This document shows positions 32,241-43,013 of a stretch of DNA of 64,000 nucleotides, in pieces. The notes beneath the pieces are model-generated. The model was not told the origin of the DNA, made no database searches, and saw nothing but the letters and a program-made list of their open reading frames with translations. The translations under genes and the position numbers were made by a program. Positions within the stretch are counted from its first letter, which is position 1. Each line of letters starts with the position of its first letter. This DNA comes from Rhipicephalus microplus (lineage: Eukaryota > Arthropoda > Arachnida > Ixodida > Ixodidae), in assembly GCF_043290135.1 (NCBI RefSeq), contig NW_027464589.1, positions 7,569,001 through 7,633,000 of the forward strand, given 5' to 3'.

Positions 32241-33518
32241 CTAGAAAAAAAAATCGCTGAAAGCATTTGCAATAGAAGTTGGCTGTTGCAAAGAAATATT
32301 ATTATATATTATTTCAGATATAAGTGAGTTTCTAGATGATTCGTTTAAAAAGTTGTTCAAAAGGTTCCATTGTTTTTTAGGGTCCCCCTGATGTTTGGTC
32401 AACTCATTTTCATAATAACGCTTTTTTACTTCTCGGAGTAAAATTTTCAAATTGTTGCAATATTTCCTGTATCGGCGGGCAAGCGAAGTATTAGAAGGCT
32501 GTCTTTTTGTTTTTTTGTAAAGGTTATCTTTTTTACGAACACTTGTCAATAAGCCGTTTGTCATCCATGGATTGTGGGGAAATTTATACCGTTTTTTGCA
32601 TTTAACAGTTGGTGTACTAGATGTTACGGCCTTTAAAAATAAAGTGCAGAATTTCTGTAGCATAGCCTCTACGTCAGAGCAGGAATTATCAAGAATATCG
32701 GACTTAACAAGTGACCAGTCAGTTGTAGCTATAGCATCGATAAACTTGTCATGATCCAGCACAGATGTGTAAAAACAGCTATCGACACTGGAGCGCCTAG
32801 CATTAAATGTTATGTAAACGGGGAAGTGATCTTTAATGTATGTGTCAACCACGCCAGCCTCGGGGGCGGGAGAAAAATTGCATAAGACATGATCTAAAAG
32901 AGATTGGAAACCCTGGTGGCCACATCTTGTTGGAGCAGTGATAAGTGATTCGTAGCCGAAGCCACTGAAGCAGTTCATGTAAGCCGAGTAGACACTGGAT
33001 TCCATATCTAATAAGTTTATGTTGATGTCCCCTACCAGTACAACTTGCTTATTCTCAAAAGATAGCTTGTGAAGTAATCTATCAAGATTTGACAGAAATT
33101 CTAGAACAGGAGATGAAGGAGAGCGATACACACTGCCAATGATTAATTTTTTTCCGTTGTTTAGGGGTGACTTGCCACATTCGATCCACACAGATTCGCA
33201 CAGTGGTACGGTGAAAGACAGATCAAACCTGCGCGTGTACGAAACCCCACTGGAAACAAAAATTGCAGCCCCACCATGCGCGTCGTAAGATCGGTGACAA
33301 TACTCTGCCTGATACTGTGGAAAAGAATACATGTTACGGTCTGCGTCGCACAACCACGTTTCCGAAAGGCAGATAAACGAAAACTGGTGGTGCAGTAGAG
33401 AAAGAAAAGTGGTAATCGCGTCATAGTTCTTTCGGATGCTGCGAGCATTAAAATGAATTGGCGAATATTTCTGTAACGTAAGCGAATATTTGAGGTTGCT
33501 AACGGTAGTCGAAGACAC
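32241..33518 (-). CDS. LINE B endonuclease, 425-aa frame
   Basis: An apurinic-endonuclease domain occupies about residues 18-240. Motifs are HFNARSIRKNYDAI (first strand with the asparagine), CLSETWL (catalytic glutamate), VGDININ (aspartate and asparagine), LLDHVLCNF and KDHFPVY (end histidine). The following 180 residues form the linker that precedes RT. The frame breaks at an A/T run near 32,250 and RT continues in another frame at 32,173, so the original ORF2 has at least one frameshift here. The endonuclease itself looks intact. Confidence 0.8.
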   Translation of the reverse strand: MSSTTVSNLKYSLTLQKYSPIHFNARSIRKNYDAITTFLSLLHHQFSFICLSETWLCDADRNMYSFPQYQAEYCHRSYDAHGGAAIFVSSGVSYTRRFDLSFTVPLCESVWIECGKSPLNNGKKLIIGSVYRSPSSPVLEFLSNLDRLLHKLSFENKQVVLVGDININLLDMESSVYSAYMNCFSGFGYESLITAPTRCGHQGFQSLLDHVLCNFSPAPEAGVVDTYIKDHFPVYITFNARRSSVDSCFYTSVLDHDKFIDAIATTDWSLVKSDILDNSCSDVEAMLQKFCTLFLKAVTSSTPTVKCKKRYKFPHNPWMTNGLLTSVRKKDNLYKKTKRQPSNTSLARRYRKYCNNLKILLREVKKRYYENELTKHQGDPKKQWNLLNNFLNESSRNSLISEIIYNNISLQQPTSIANAFSDFFF

Positions 33519-33579
33519 AAAAAAAAGAAAAACTTAGTGGTCGATACAGAATATGTAAGGCGTCGGTTAAATGAAAATC

Positions 33580-33920
33580 GAAAGGTCAGAGGCGGTATTT
33601 ATTCGAAAGACCCTGGTATCTTTAGACTTGCGTGCTAGGATGCGACAGTTCTCTGTCCAGAGAAATTTCCACTGGTGCTCTTTCTTGAGAGCCAGTGCCC
33701 TAGCAAATAGCTTCTTATTCTCAGCAGTAAGGTGGTCATTCGTATAAATAGCCTGGTCAGAAGATTCCGAAAAGCCAATGCTGCCGGTGCGAAGCCGAGC
33801 CTTGCGAGCTTTGCGGATGAAGTCATTTTTTTTTTGTCACGACTGCAAAACCGAGCAATGATGTTGTTCACTGCTGATTTCGTGGGAACACGATGCACTG
33901 TGTCTATGCATCGTTTTGTT
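33580..33920 (-). pseudogene. LINE B ORF1 C-terminal part
   Basis: The minus-strand reading from 33,920 gives PTKSAVNNIIARFCSRDKK. After a slip at an A run (33,829-33,837) it continues as a basic helical segment ending near 33,575. This matches the usual C-terminus of LINE ORF1 RNA-binding proteins. The N-terminal part was lost by 5' truncation. Confidence 0.6.
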
Positions 33921-34121
33921 TACTCGCTACGAGTAAACAAATTGTATGTTAACAAGACTGTCTATGTGTATTGCCATGTTACCGACCGTGTGTGCGAACT
34001 TGAGACACGCGAGGAGCGCAACAGCAGTAATATTGGCAATGCTTCCCCCGTCACTCTTCCAGCTGCTGCCAGTTTACCCGCCCCAGCAGCATAGCTAGCA
34101 CGAACGCAATCAGCCATTCAG

Positions 34122-34800
34122 GTGTCCCTGCTGTATTCCAATGCGCGTAGTGTGTGTAACAAGCGCGACGACGTATCTTCCGTTATCGACACGTGTTCTG
34201 CGGATGTGCTTCTGCTCACAAAAACTTTGTTCTCTTCCGCAATTTATGACTTTGAAATATTGCACTGCGAAGCGGGCTACAAAATTTATCGTTCGGATCG
34301 TACTGATAGTCGAAGCGGTGGTGTGTAGTGAGCTGTCCGGAATACTTTCATCTCTAGTGCGATTATGGTCGACACCAACTTAGGATTTGTTAGCACATGT
34401 GTATTTACAGGGCATAGAACGTTCATCTTCAATGTGTGCTGTAAACCGCCACAGTCTTCAACAACAATTTGTCAAGAATTACATGATGTCCTAAATAAGT
34501 TGACTGTGCGGTTTCGCAAATGTCCTTTATTTTTTTTTGAGATTTTAACTTGCCTTCTATAATGTGGTCTACTGACCCGCCAAGTCTTGTGGAAAATTCA
34601 ATAGAATGTTCGTCATTTTTTAATGTTTGTTTAGATATTAACCTTAAGCAACTGGTACTTCAGCCTACTCGTTGCTCACCTCATTCTGCCAATGTACTAG
34701 ATTTGCTGCTTACGAACACTCCAGAACACGTCTCACCCCTAGTTTTTATGCCCAATCTAAGTGATCACTGTTTTATTCACTGTAGTATTCATGCCCATTA
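34122..34800 (+). pseudogene. LINE A endonuclease relic
   Basis: Shows YSNARSVCNKRDDVS (first motif), LLTKTLFSSA where the family has SETWL, and later frames 34,365-34,562 and 34,550-34,801 with the GDFN-region replaced and LDLLLTN...SDHCFIH near the end. Stops and two frame changes break it. Confidence 0.65.
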
Positions 34801-35028
34801 ACCTTGCACGAAGCAAATTAAATTTATTAAAGATTATAAAAACGCAAATTTTGCTGCAATAAATAATGAACTTGCTAATTTCACCACAGACTATATGCCT
34901 GGTTTTTATACACGCACCATTCAAGAAAATTGGTTGATGTTTAAAGAAAAGGTCGCTTTTTTGATTACCGCTACATTCCTAAAAAACAGATCCTTTCTTT
35001 TTCTAAAGCCCCTTGGTTTAACGCCCAT

Positions 35029-36342
35029 TTGAAGCGCTTACTAAACAAGAAGAAAAGGATTTTCCGCCGAGAAGAAGTTGTGATGACGCCTGAGCGTTGG
35101 CATGCGTACTTCGTCGCTCAACAAGAGTACAAAAACGCCATTGCGCAGGCTAAAAATGTATTCCACAACATTACCCTACCCACCCTACTGAAAGATAATC
35201 CCCGGCAATTTCGGAATGTAGTTCGTGGCAGCAGATCTACAACGTTTCACCTACTAGATAGCAATGGTGATGCTGTTTCCGATCGTGACTGCTGCGATGT
35301 GATGAATGATGTATTTGTTTCTTGTTTTTCTGGGGCAACACCCTTTTTTATGCCTCCTGTCGAAGACCTTTCCTTTTTTCTCATAGATTTCATATCTGTT
35401 GATTCATCTGGAGTGTGCCGTATACTAGAAAAAAATGTAATCGTCTAGCTCTGCAGGCAACAACGGTATCAATTCAAAGTTTTTAAAGAACACAGAACTT
35501 TATTCTTCCATTATACTCACTGAACTTTTTTCGCAGTCTCTGCAGTCTTCCACTTTGCCAGATGATTGGAAGGTGGGTAAGGTGGTTCCACTTCACAAAT
35601 CAGGTAACACCCACTCTCGCTTCAATTACAGGCCAATATTTTTAACCAGTGTACCCTGCAAACTTCTCGAGCACATCATCTATTCAAACTTAGTATCTTT
35701 CCTCAAATCCAGTTCATTGTTTTCTCCTTGGCAACACGGTTTCAGGAAGTACTTCTCTTGTGAAACGCAGTTACTTTCTTTTACTTACGATCTTTTTCGT
35801 GCTTTCGACAATAATTTCATTACCGACTGCATCTTTTTAGATTACGCTAAAGCCTTCGAGACTGTTTCGCATACTTTCCTTCTTCTTAAATTGAGCAAGC
35901 TAAGTATAGATCCTAACATCCTTGACTGGATTCACTCTTTTCTAACAAACCGTCTGCAGTATGTTCAAGCTAATAATTATAACTCTCCTACCGTTGCTGT
36001 AACATCAGGCGTACCACAGGGTTCGATTTTAGGTCCACTGCTTTTTCTTATTTATATTAATGATTTGCCTGTCAGAATTATTCTACCATTAGGCTTTTTG
36101 CTGATGATTGCGTGCTGTATCGTGTCATTCATAACCCACATGACGTTTCTACATTGCAGTCCGACATTGACACTGTTTCCAACTGGTGCAACAAGTAGCT
36201 CATGAAATTAAACATCCGTAAATGTAAAGTTATGAGAGTATTGCACCACAATAAAGTCAATGACCATTTTTTCTATACCCTTAAGAACTCCTCTTTAAAC
36301 CCCGTTACTAGCTACCGTCACCTTGGCGTGCAGCATTAGCGA
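35029..36342 (+). pseudogene. LINE A reverse transcriptase, N-terminal and palm part
   Basis: The frame 35,029-35,448 is the linker. The frame 35,555-36,205 holds MPDDWKVGKVVPLHKSGN, FNYRPI, QHGFRKYFSCETQLL, IFLDYAKAFETV and VTSGVPQGSILGPLLFLIY. A frameshift near 36,080 puts the active-site box (FADDC) in the next frame. A stop and the LINE C insertion follow. Confidence 0.75.
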
Positions 36343-36547
36343 AGATCTTTCTCCCAACACACGCAAGGCCCGTAAGCACCTCATTGAATTCGGTAAAGCA
36401 TCTCGCAAGGCCTATAAACTTCGGTACAACAAACTAACCATTGATGGCACCACTTACGTTTTCGATCGCTCTTCTGAAAAAGTAATCCTCCTCCGCCCAT
36501 AGCTACCACCTCCCACCTCAGCGAATCCTAAATTAAACCCTGAACTT

Positions 36548-37959
36548 TTGTCAATTGTACACACTAACATTAGAAGCCTCTTGCTGAAACGCGGCTCGCT
36601 CTTTAATGTTATCTGCACGACAGAATGCAACTTTGTTCTCTTAACTGAAACGTGGCTAAACCCTTCAATAAGCGATTCCGAATTAGCCCCATGCTTTCCT
36701 GGCTTTACTATATATCGGCGAGATCGTGATGGTAAGCGTGGTGGTGGCGTCCTGATAGCTGCTCAGAGTCGATTAAATTGCTCCCCAGTGGTCATCCCTT
36801 CCAGCCTTGAATTACTGTTTGTCTGCTGCAGAAATTCATATCCTCCGGTTATCATCGGAGTCTGTTACCGCCCCCCTGACGCAGATGCTTCATTTATCGC
36901 TAATTTCCGCAGTGCTCTTAACTTCCTGAATGCCTCTTATCCTAACATACCGGTTATTTTAATGGGTGACTTTAACTTCCAGGAATAATCTGGTCTAACC
37001 TCGCGCTCACGATATCTAAACACACTATGGAAAGCGACTTTGTTAACACGTGCCTAACATTTGGTTTATCTCAAGTTGTTTCATTCCCAACGCCAGCTAC
37101 TGAGCACTCTTCAAATATTCTCGACCCCATTTTCACGTCACACCCCGACAATCTGGCATCCCTAGTTCCTCTCCCAGAGATTAGTGATCACGCTGTGCTT
37201 CACGCTTCGTTTTCTAATCAACTACCAGGCAAAAGCCATTCCAAGAAAACCCTCACACTTTACGATAAGGATAAGTATGTCGCCATTAGCAACGAACTAT
37301 CTATATTTTGTCAATGGTATTTAAACGAATTCTTCCAACGCCCCCTTGAAACTAACTGGTCTTTGTTCAAGTGCAAAATCCATGATTTGATCAATAGATT
37401 TATACCCACAATTGCAATTACGGAACGGGCGTCTTCACCTCGGTTCAACATATCTCTCAAGCGTCTTAACAATCAGAAAAACCGATTATATCGCTCGGCT
37501 AAAGTGTCTAACAGCGCGAGCGCTTGGAACAAGTACCGCGAAACGGCAAGGGAATTTGAATCACTCGCTGCGAAGGCTAAGCGTTCTTTTTTCTCTTCTA
37601 CATTACCTAATATGCTACGAAATAACCCTAAACAATTTTGGAGAGCCATCAACCCCAACCCCACAAAAACGGTATCCTTACTTGATGAACACGGCGATCC
37701 TATTCCACAACATGTTACCCCTCAAGTACTAAATACTGCCTTCTCTTCCGTATTTACCCCTGAATCTTGCAGCCCGCTTCCAGACTTCCCATTTCTTAAT
37801 CATCCTGTCATGCCAGGCATTACATTCGATTCATACGGTATTGCAAAACTAATTGACGAATTGAAACTAACGTCATCCGCGGGAATGGATGGCATCAATT
37901 CCAAATTTCTGAAAAACACTAAGCCTATACACAAGCATTATTCTTTCGCACATATTTGA
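36548..37959 (+). pseudogene. LINE C endonuclease and RT linker
   Basis: The frame 36,548-36,988 carries HTNIRSLL, LLTETWLNPSISDSE (catalytic glutamate), YRRDRDGKRGGGV and LMGDFNFQE. A stop directly after GDFN, then a new frame 37,027-37,959, contains the SDHAVLHASF end motif and the linker up to SSAGMDGINSKFLKNT, the first RT block. The SINE cuts the frame at 37,957. The endonuclease is broken by one lesion only. Confidence 0.75.
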
Positions 37960-38068
37960 TTGATTGATTGATATGTGGGGTTTAACGTCCCAAAACCACT
38001 TCATGATTATGAGAGACGCCGTAGTGGAGGGCTCCGGAAATTTCGACGACCTGGGGTTCTTTAACGTG
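37958..38068 (-). mobile_element. Truncated SINE inserted in LINE C
   Basis: 111 bp, minus orientation: (CAAT)n-type tail, then TGGGGTTTAACGTCCC and a body ending at AACCCCAGG. It is flanked by the 11-base direct repeat CGCACATATTT at 37,947-37,957 and 38,069-38,079, a target-site duplication. The tRNA-like head is missing (5' truncation). Confidence 0.9.
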
Positions 38069-39450
38069 CGCACATATTTCAGCAGTCCATTTTATGTGGA
38101 GTGGTGCCGGAAGACTAGAAGCTTGGTAAGATCGTTCCTGTCCCGAAAAAAGGTCTTTCATCTTCACCGAGTAATTATCGCCCCATATCCATCACAAGTT
38201 TATGCTCTAAATTAATGGCACACATAATTTATTCCCACATAGTAATTTTTCTACGTTCGGTACATTTCTTTCACCCTAACCAACACGGTTTTCAGGAAGG
38301 ACTTTCATGTGACACTCAACTCGCCCTGTTCGTTAACGACCTGAGTTCTAGCCTAGATAATAATATACCTGTAGATGCCATTTTCATTAATTTCGAAAAA
38401 GCCTTTGACAAAGTTTCTGATAACAGATTATTTTTGAAGCTTTCACGTCTTAACCTTAATTGTCTTGTTTTTAATTGGATATGTGACTTCTTGACTAACC
38501 GTAAGCAGTTCGTTTGTGCTAATAACCATCGCTCCTCCCTATTCGCTGTAACCTCCGGCGTACCTCAAGGCACGGTCCTTGGTCCTCTATTATTCCTAAT
38601 CTATATTAACGACCTCCCCAATAACTTAGCGTCTAACATTCGTCTGTTCGCAGACGACTGCGTCATTTATCGTCCTATTCACAATTCTAACGACCCTGTC
38701 ATCCTACAGTCTGATCTTTGTTTGATTCAATCATGGTGCGAAAAATGGCTGATGTCCCTTAACACAAAGAAAACTTGTGTCATTTCCTTCCATCGCCGTC
38801 AATCTTATTCCTCTAATAAATACTTCCTATTTGATTCTGAAATAACAGCAGGTAATTTATGTAGATACCTCGGTATAACTCTAACTTCAGATTTGACCTG
38901 GTCATCCCACATTATGAACATCACTAATGACGCCAACCGCGTGCTTGGCTATCTCCGAAGAAACTTACGTCTAGCCCCACCTTCTGTTAAACTTATAACC
39001 TATCTAACAATAGTCCGCCCGAAGCTAGAATACGCATGTGCCATCTGGGATCCCCCTCAAATTACTCTTATTAAAACGCTTGAAACTATCCAAAATCGTG
39101 CAGCCAGATTCATTTATTCTGACTATTCCTATCTTAGCAGCGTCACCAAACTAAAATCTCAAGCTAACATGGTTAACTTAGCTTCACGCCGCAAAATTTC
39201 AAGACTGTGTTTGTTTCACACATTTTATCATGCATTGCACCTAAACCATGTTATCGTTCCAGCCCATCGTCTTTCATGCCGTATCAGCCATTTGAAAGTG
39301 GTTTATCCACCCCGTGCGCATACCACTGCCCATCACTCTTCATTTTTTGTGCAAACATCAACAGAATGGAACGATTTTCTTGCTGACATCGTGCACCACT
39401 CCAGCATCGCCCATTTCAAAGAAGCCATCGAACAAATCATCTGTTTGTGA
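38069..39450 (+). CDS. LINE C reverse transcriptase, 411-aa frame after SINE
   Basis: After the SINE the RT N-part resumes, with a TAG at about 38,118 where related enzymes have tryptophan. The long frame 38,215-39,450 is intact: QHGFQEGLSCDTQLA, FINFEKAFDKV, VTSGVPQGTVLGPLLFLIY, the active-site box FADDC (about residue 145, nt 38,647-38,661), then thumb and C-terminal region to a TGA. This is the best-kept RT of the CR1/L2-like set, but it is separated from its N-terminus by the stop and the SINE. Confidence 0.8.
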
Positions 39451-39497
39451 ACTGTCTACCTCCTCATGTAACACCCCTTGACTGGGGCCCTTGAGGT

Positions 39498-39501
39498 ATT
39501 A

Positions 39502-39560
<59 letters not shown>

Positions 39561-39562
39561 AT
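39498..39562. repeat. (AAAT)n tail of LINE C
   Basis: About 16 AAAT units at the 3' end of LINE C, followed directly by LINE A sequence. Confidence 0.9.
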
Positions 39563-40183
39563 ATCACCCATCACCCACAATCTCTCTTAGAATGTGCATG
39601 TTGAACAAGTAATTAATAACGCTAATCGCATGCTTGGATCCCTCCGCCGTCATTTTTCATCCGTTCCTTCAGATTTAAAACTTAAATTATACACAACACT
39701 TGTTAGATCGAAATTGGAATACGCTTGTTCTATTTGGGATCCATTTAGCTCCGTATTAACAACATTGTTGATTCCGTTCAGAACCGTGCAGCTCGTTTTG
39801 TGCTCCCTAACTACAACCACTACGCCAGTGTTTCTTCAATGAAAGCTACCCTAGGTTTACCAACACTTAAGTCACGCCGTAAGTACTTCCGTCTCAACCT
39901 ATTTCACAAAATCTTTTACACAAATCCAACACGTAAACATGATATTTTCCTTCCCCCAGATTATGTATCACCTCGGTTCGACCATCATCTTAAAGTTAAA
40001 GTTCCCATATGCCGCACTAACACTTGCCATGCTTCTTTTTTGCCTCAAACAAGCAGTGACTGGAACCATCTTCCTGACTTCACTGCTGTAATCGAAAAAT
40101 CTGCCGCCTTCAAAATTGCAGTTATTGATGTATAGTTGTCAGACCACTCCTCTCTGTAATGCCCTCGGGCCCTGAGAGTATGA

Positions 40184-40214
<31 letters not shown>
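39563..40214 (+). mobile_element. LINE A, 3' segment with (AAAT)n tail
   Basis: The RT C-terminal part is seen in two frames (39,594-39,842, VNNANRMLGSLRR...LEYACSIWDP; 39,800-40,135). A short 3' UTR and the AAAT tail (40,183-40,214) close LINE A. A frameshift near 39,760 separates the two frames. Confidence 0.75.
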
Positions 40215-40216
<2 letters not shown>

Positions 40217-40672
40217 TGTGCGTCACCCATAAATTCCCCAAGTAACCTGGAACTAGTCTGGGTTGAGCTATGCGTACGTTTTAGGAAGTTGATCTTGGGC
40301 ATATGTTACCGTCCCCCGTCTTCGTGTCCCACTTTCATTGATGAATTACATGACGCGCTTAACATGATCACTGTACGTTTTCCCAACACTCCTATCCTCT
40401 TGGCTGGGGATTTCAACTACCCCTTCATTGTGTGGAATAATCCATCGCCTTAAATCAGCTTTTTCTCGACTGAGTGTAACAAGTTTTTGATGACTTGTCT
40501 GGGCTTCAACCCGTCACAACTTGTCTCTGAACCTACTCGAACTACTTCAGCCACATCCAGCATTTTAGATCTCGTTCTCACTAACGTACGGCATCTTATC
40601 TCTTACCTCATGTATCTACCTGGTCTCAGTGATAATTCATTACTCCATTTTTATCTTGAATCTCCTGTCTGT
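40215..40672 (+). mobile_element. LINE D endonuclease fragment
   Basis: One frame from about 40,233 reads through KLILGICYRPPSSCPTFID and LLAGDFNYPF to a TAA near 40,452. The frame 40,487-40,747 continues with LDLVLTN and a SDNSLLHF end, where SDH would be expected. These are endonuclease motifs of a CR1/L2-like LINE. The fragment stops at 40,672, exactly where the right inverted arm begins. Confidence 0.65.
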
Positions 40673-40677
40673 CTAGG

Positions 40678-43013
40678 GAACACAGACATGCTAAGCAGCG
40701 GGGTTAACCAAGAGATGATGTTGGAAGAAAATGGGAAATCTTTCTAAGCTGTAGAAGGGATGCATTCCTTCTGATCAATGAAAAGATTAGAATAATGGGA
40801 GCACAGTGGTTGGCAGAAGTAAGTAAAAAAGATAGAAAGGCAACTGCGAAATTTGGGAACCATCTAAACTATCTAAGAAATGAGACGAGCCTAGAGAAGA
40901 GGTTTATACCTACAGTTCAAGTTGCTAGGCTAAAAGGGGACGAAGCTATTGAATATATAAGAACAAGGGTGACAGAAAAACTTCAACAAAGAAGTGTTTT
41001 TCGCCCCACAAAAGACAAGGATGAATCAAGTGGCGCAATAGCTCCATTTTCACAACGAGAGTGGGAAAGGGCTGAGAAGAGGGTTCCTAGTAGTACATCA
41101 ACAGGCCCAGATGGCATTCCAATTATTCTGATAAAGACATTAGGTCCAAAGTCTAAACAGGCTTTGAGAGAGGCAGTGAGCAAAATAATAATCGATGGTG
41201 AAGTCCCCGATGGATGGAAACTTAACAGGATGAGCATGATCTATAAAGGAAAAAGGACAAGGCTGACATAAACAACTACCATCCTATAACAGTGGTATCA
41301 GTGGTCTACTGGCTGGCGATGCAGATTATAAAGCAAAGACTGCAGGCATAGATAGAGGTTGAGGAGGTGCGGGGAGAACTGCAGAATGGGTTTCGGAAAC
41401 GCAGGAGGTTGGAAGACAATCTGTTCTCACTGACGCAGTGCATCAAAATTGCAGAAAAGGAACACAGGCCCCTGTGGCTAGATTTTTGGATATCAAGGGA
41501 GCGTACGATAACGTGCTTCAGGAGAAATTGTGGGGAATACTGGACACACTCGGCTTGGAAGATGGAGTCACTAATCTTTTAAAGGATATCTATAAAGTTA
41601 ACAAGGTAGTTATAAACAGGAAAAAATTGGTATCCAAGCCTGCAGTGGTAAAACGGGGGCTTAGGCAGGGGTGTCCTCTGTCATCGTTATTATTCATGAT
41701 GTACCTACAAGGATTAGAGGCCGAATTAGAGAGAAGTGCACTGGGCTTCAACCTCTCTTTCCTCAAACAAGGAAAACTCATTGAACCCGCGCTTCCAGCA
41801 TTGATGTACGCAGATGATGTAGAGCTAATAAAAAGATTTGCAGAGATTGATAGACATCTGCGGTGATGACAGAGGTAGGTTAGATTTTATATTCAGTAAG
41901 GAAAAATCAGCAGTCAATAATTTTCATGACAATGAAGGTAGTGAGCTTAGAATACAGGAGGTCACGCTAGAGATAACAGATAAATACAAATATCTGGGCG
42001 TATGGATAAGCAATGGGGCCGAGTACCTAAGGGAACACGAAATATACGTGACGACTGAAGGTAACAGGAATGCAGCGGTGATGACAAACAGGGCACTGTA
42101 GAATTACAATCGAATTAGATCAGAAGTTCAAGCAAGATTAGAAATTAAGCAACGTTGAATAGGTGGGCTTGCCTTAGGGCTCACGGGAATACACCAAATC
42201 AGGAAGTACAAGATGATATGGGATGGACCTCATTTGAGGGCAGGGAAGCTAGCAGCAAGATAATTTTGAGAAGCGATTGAGAGAAATGGGGGAGGAGCGC
42301 TGACCTTGGAAGGTATTAAGCTTTTTGTACATGAAGAATTTTGATACAAAATGGATGAAGCGAACCAAAAAATTGACTGGTAAATACTTAGAAAACAGCA
42401 GGGGGCCAACCCAAATAGAATTATAGGTTAAGAAGAAGGTGAAGGAAGCTGAGACTGACATGTTGAGAATTGGCATGATTAAGAAGTCCACACTAGGGAT
42501 ATATAGATCTTTTAGGCAGAAAATTGCCAAGGAAAGGATCTATGATAATACACGAGGTAGAACTCTACTGTTTGAGGCCAGAGCGGAGTATTGCGAACCA
42601 AGACATATCGGGCCAAATACGAAGGTGTAGACACGGTATGCAGTGCGTGTGGAGAGGAAGAGGAAAGTGCCGAACACTTGATGATGTTCTGTAAAAGGCT
42701 TCACCCTATAGTTCAGGATGATGGCGCAGAGTTTTTCAAAGTACGGGGGTTTAGGGAGAGATAGGGCAAGATAGACTATAAGCAGGTAGAATTAGTTAGA
42801 AGGAGGTTATCCGATTGGTCGCTAAAGTCAAGGCACGAGTGAAAATTAAAGCCTTCGATGTAAAGTACGAATCTTGAACCTCCCTATTTAAAGGAAAAAA
42901 ATTTATTTAGTTTTTCGTTCACTAAGTATTACGGCTTGGTGGCGCCAGCCACCGGCCGATCTCAAGGGTACAGCCATATCAATCAATCAATCAATCGATC
43001 AATCAATCAATCA
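40678..43013 (+). mobile_element. T1-family LINE in right arm
   Basis: Plus-strand T1 from the N-terminal linker to the (AATC)n tail (42,977-43,013). It matches the left-arm copy. RT pieces: 40,795-41,271 (STSTGPDGIPIILIKTLG), 41,367-41,582 and 41,438-41,866 (GLRQGCPLSSLLFMMYLQG and the box YADDV at 41,804-41,818), 41,838-42,101 (thumb), then the C-terminal CX2CX8HX4C motif near 42,640-42,695. Frames change several times. Confidence 0.85.
41438..41866 (+). pseudogene. T1 reverse transcriptase palm, 142 codons
   Basis: This frame has LDIKGAYDNV (first catalytic aspartate region), GLRQGCPLSSLLFMMYLQGL and the active site LMYADDVELIK. It ends at a TGA shortly after, and the thumb continues one frame over at 41,838. 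The N-terminal RT part is in yet another frame. It is the only place in the duplicated T1 where palm and active site are on one frame. Confidence 0.75.

Larger units (their letters stand above)
30278..33920 (-). mobile_element. LINE B (CR1/L2-like), antisense, nested in LINE A
   Basis: Minus-strand LINE whose 3' end is a (CAGTTT)n array at 30,278-30,307 and whose 5' truncation is at 33,920. It is flanked by the direct repeat TACTC at 30,273-30,277 and 33,921-33,925. Removing it and one TACTC joins LINE A ORF1 in frame. It contains the end of ORF1, a full endonuclease and most of reverse transcriptase. Confidence 0.85.
33926..36342 (+). mobile_element. LINE A, middle segment (ORF1 end, endonuclease, RT)
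   Basis: Resumes ORF1 directly after the duplicated TACTC with LRVNKLYVNKTVYVYC, the usual ORF1 C-terminus. ORF2 begins near 34,120. The segment stops at about 36,342 inside the RT region (SYRHLGV), where LINE C begins. The remaining RT follows at 39,563. Confidence 0.8.
36343..39562 (+). mobile_element. LINE C (CR1/L2-like), nested in LINE A, itself split by a SINE
   Basis: Begins at ORF1 C-terminal sequence (SEDLSPNTRKARKHLIEFGK), carries endonuclease and reverse transcriptase, and ends in an (AAAT)n tail at 39,498-39,562. After the tail LINE A continues. C and A look like members of one family: same ORF order, same tail type, similar ORF1 end. No clear target duplication was found for C. 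A SINE occupies 37,958-38,068. Confidence 0.8.

Noticed and set aside
39550..39600. Target-site duplication for LINE C
   Set aside because: ATCACCCA repeats after the tail, but no matching copy at the 5' edge near 36,342.
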